Shown one piece after another: positions 5,734-6,071 of a DNA stretch of 6,071 bases (position 1 is its first letter; the number at the start of each line of letters is the position of its first letter). The notes beneath the pieces are model-generated. The model was not told where the DNA came from, made no database searches, and worked only from the letters and a program-made list of their open reading frames with translations. This DNA comes from Coriobacteriia bacterium (GTDB taxonomy: Bacteria; Actinomycetota; Coriobacteriia; Anaerosomatales; JAHIQC01): contig JAURYZ010000232.1 in assembly GCA_030653635.1 (NCBI GenBank), positions 1 to 6,071 of the forward strand, in the 5' to 3' direction. The position numbers and the translations under genes are program-made.

Positions 5734-6071
5734 ATGCTGACGAGGATATTTGGTCGGCATCTCTACAGCCAGATCGTGGCCCCCCTCGTGCTCGCCTCTG
5801 TCCTTGTCGGGCTGCTTGCGACGGGTGTGGCGGTCTTTTTCTTGGGGACTTTGACCGACGGTTGGGTCGATGAAGTCGCGTTGGGCTCTGTTCAGAACCT
5901 CGAATCCCGCTTCGATTCACGTGCGTTGAACATGGTGCGCGTCACCGGGCTGGCCGCGGGCGACCAGAGTTTGCGCGAAGCGATTGCCTCAAACGACGCG
6001 TCCGGCACCGAGGCCATTCTCTCCAAGAACAATGACAGCCTCGATTTTGATGCGATGCTCGTCGTGGCTCC
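5734..6071 (+). CDS. Membrane-anchored sensor protein with N-terminal TM helix and Cache-like domain, 3'-truncated by window edge
   Basis: Only the first 112 residues are in the window. The N-terminus is short and basic (Arg4, Arg8, His9). One long hydrophobic helix follows at about 14-40 (IVAPLVLASVLVGLLATGVAVFF), so the rest should lie outside the membrane. Residues 45-112 form amphipathic helices (VQNLESRFDSRALNMVRVTGLAAGDQSLREAIAS...) leading to LDFDAMLVV, the start of a beta strand. This is the usual opening of a Cache/PAS-like sensory domain in histidine kinases, diguanylate cyclases and chemoreceptors. The output domain lies beyond the right edge, so the type of receptor cannot be named. 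The frame stays open to the edge, and base composition matches the neighbours. It is a separate transcription unit after the por terminator. Coding status is likely, while the Cache reading is inference. Confidence 0.75.
   Translation, partial: MLTRIFGRHLYSQIVAPLVLASVLVGLLATGVAVFFLGTLTDGWVDEVALGSVQNLESRFDSRALNMVRVTGLAAGDQSLREAIASNDASGTEAILSKNNDSLDFDAMLVVA

Noticed and set aside
1..6071. Mobile element, CRISPR, defence system or RNA gene
   Set aside because: No transposase, integrase, repeat array, tRNA-like fold or rRNA segment is seen, and all genes are conserved core functions with uniform codon style.

Overview
The window is a GC-rich stretch (about 60% by eye) in which every recognised gene lies on the + strand. 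It holds the end of a DNA replication/repair cluster, a complete four-subunit 2-oxoacid:ferredoxin oxidoreductase operon, and the beginning of a membrane sensor gene. An oxygen-sensitive PorGDAB enzyme points to an anaerobe. The high GC, the GTG starts and the style of the DnaX C-terminus would fit an anaerobic actinobacterium such as a Coriobacteriia relative. That placement is an inference from general impression, not from a marker gene.

Layout. 1-1414: dnaX (clamp-loader tau/gamma subunit), missing its N-terminal ~120 residues beyond the left edge. 1411-1725: YbaB/EbfC nucleoid-associated protein, overlapping dnaX by ATGA. 1728-2324: recR, complete, 2 nt after ybaB. These three form the widely conserved dnaX-ybaB-recR unit. 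2325-2509: a 185-bp intergenic stretch with weak promoter-like and dyad sequences and no obvious terminator. 2510-5553: porG, porD, porA and porB (gamma, delta, alpha, beta), tightly packed and mostly with good Shine-Dalgarno sites. 5586-5625: a strong intrinsic terminator closing the por operon. 5646-5733: an extended -10 promoter candidate and a perfect 17-bp palindrome. 5734-6071: the start of a membrane-anchored protein with one N-terminal transmembrane helix and the beginning of a Cache-like extracytoplasmic domain, cut by the right edge.

How the genes work together. DnaX, YbaB and RecR serve replication, chromosome organisation and recombinational gap repair. The four Por subunits make one enzyme that converts a 2-oxoacid, most likely pyruvate, and CoA to acyl-CoA and CO2. 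Electrons pass through the beta-subunit cluster and the two clusters of PorD to ferredoxin. The last gene is a separate transcription unit of unknown output. I see no mobile element, CRISPR array, RNA gene or unusual gene cluster. The window looks like ordinary core genome, and the less-explained parts are the two short intergenic regions.
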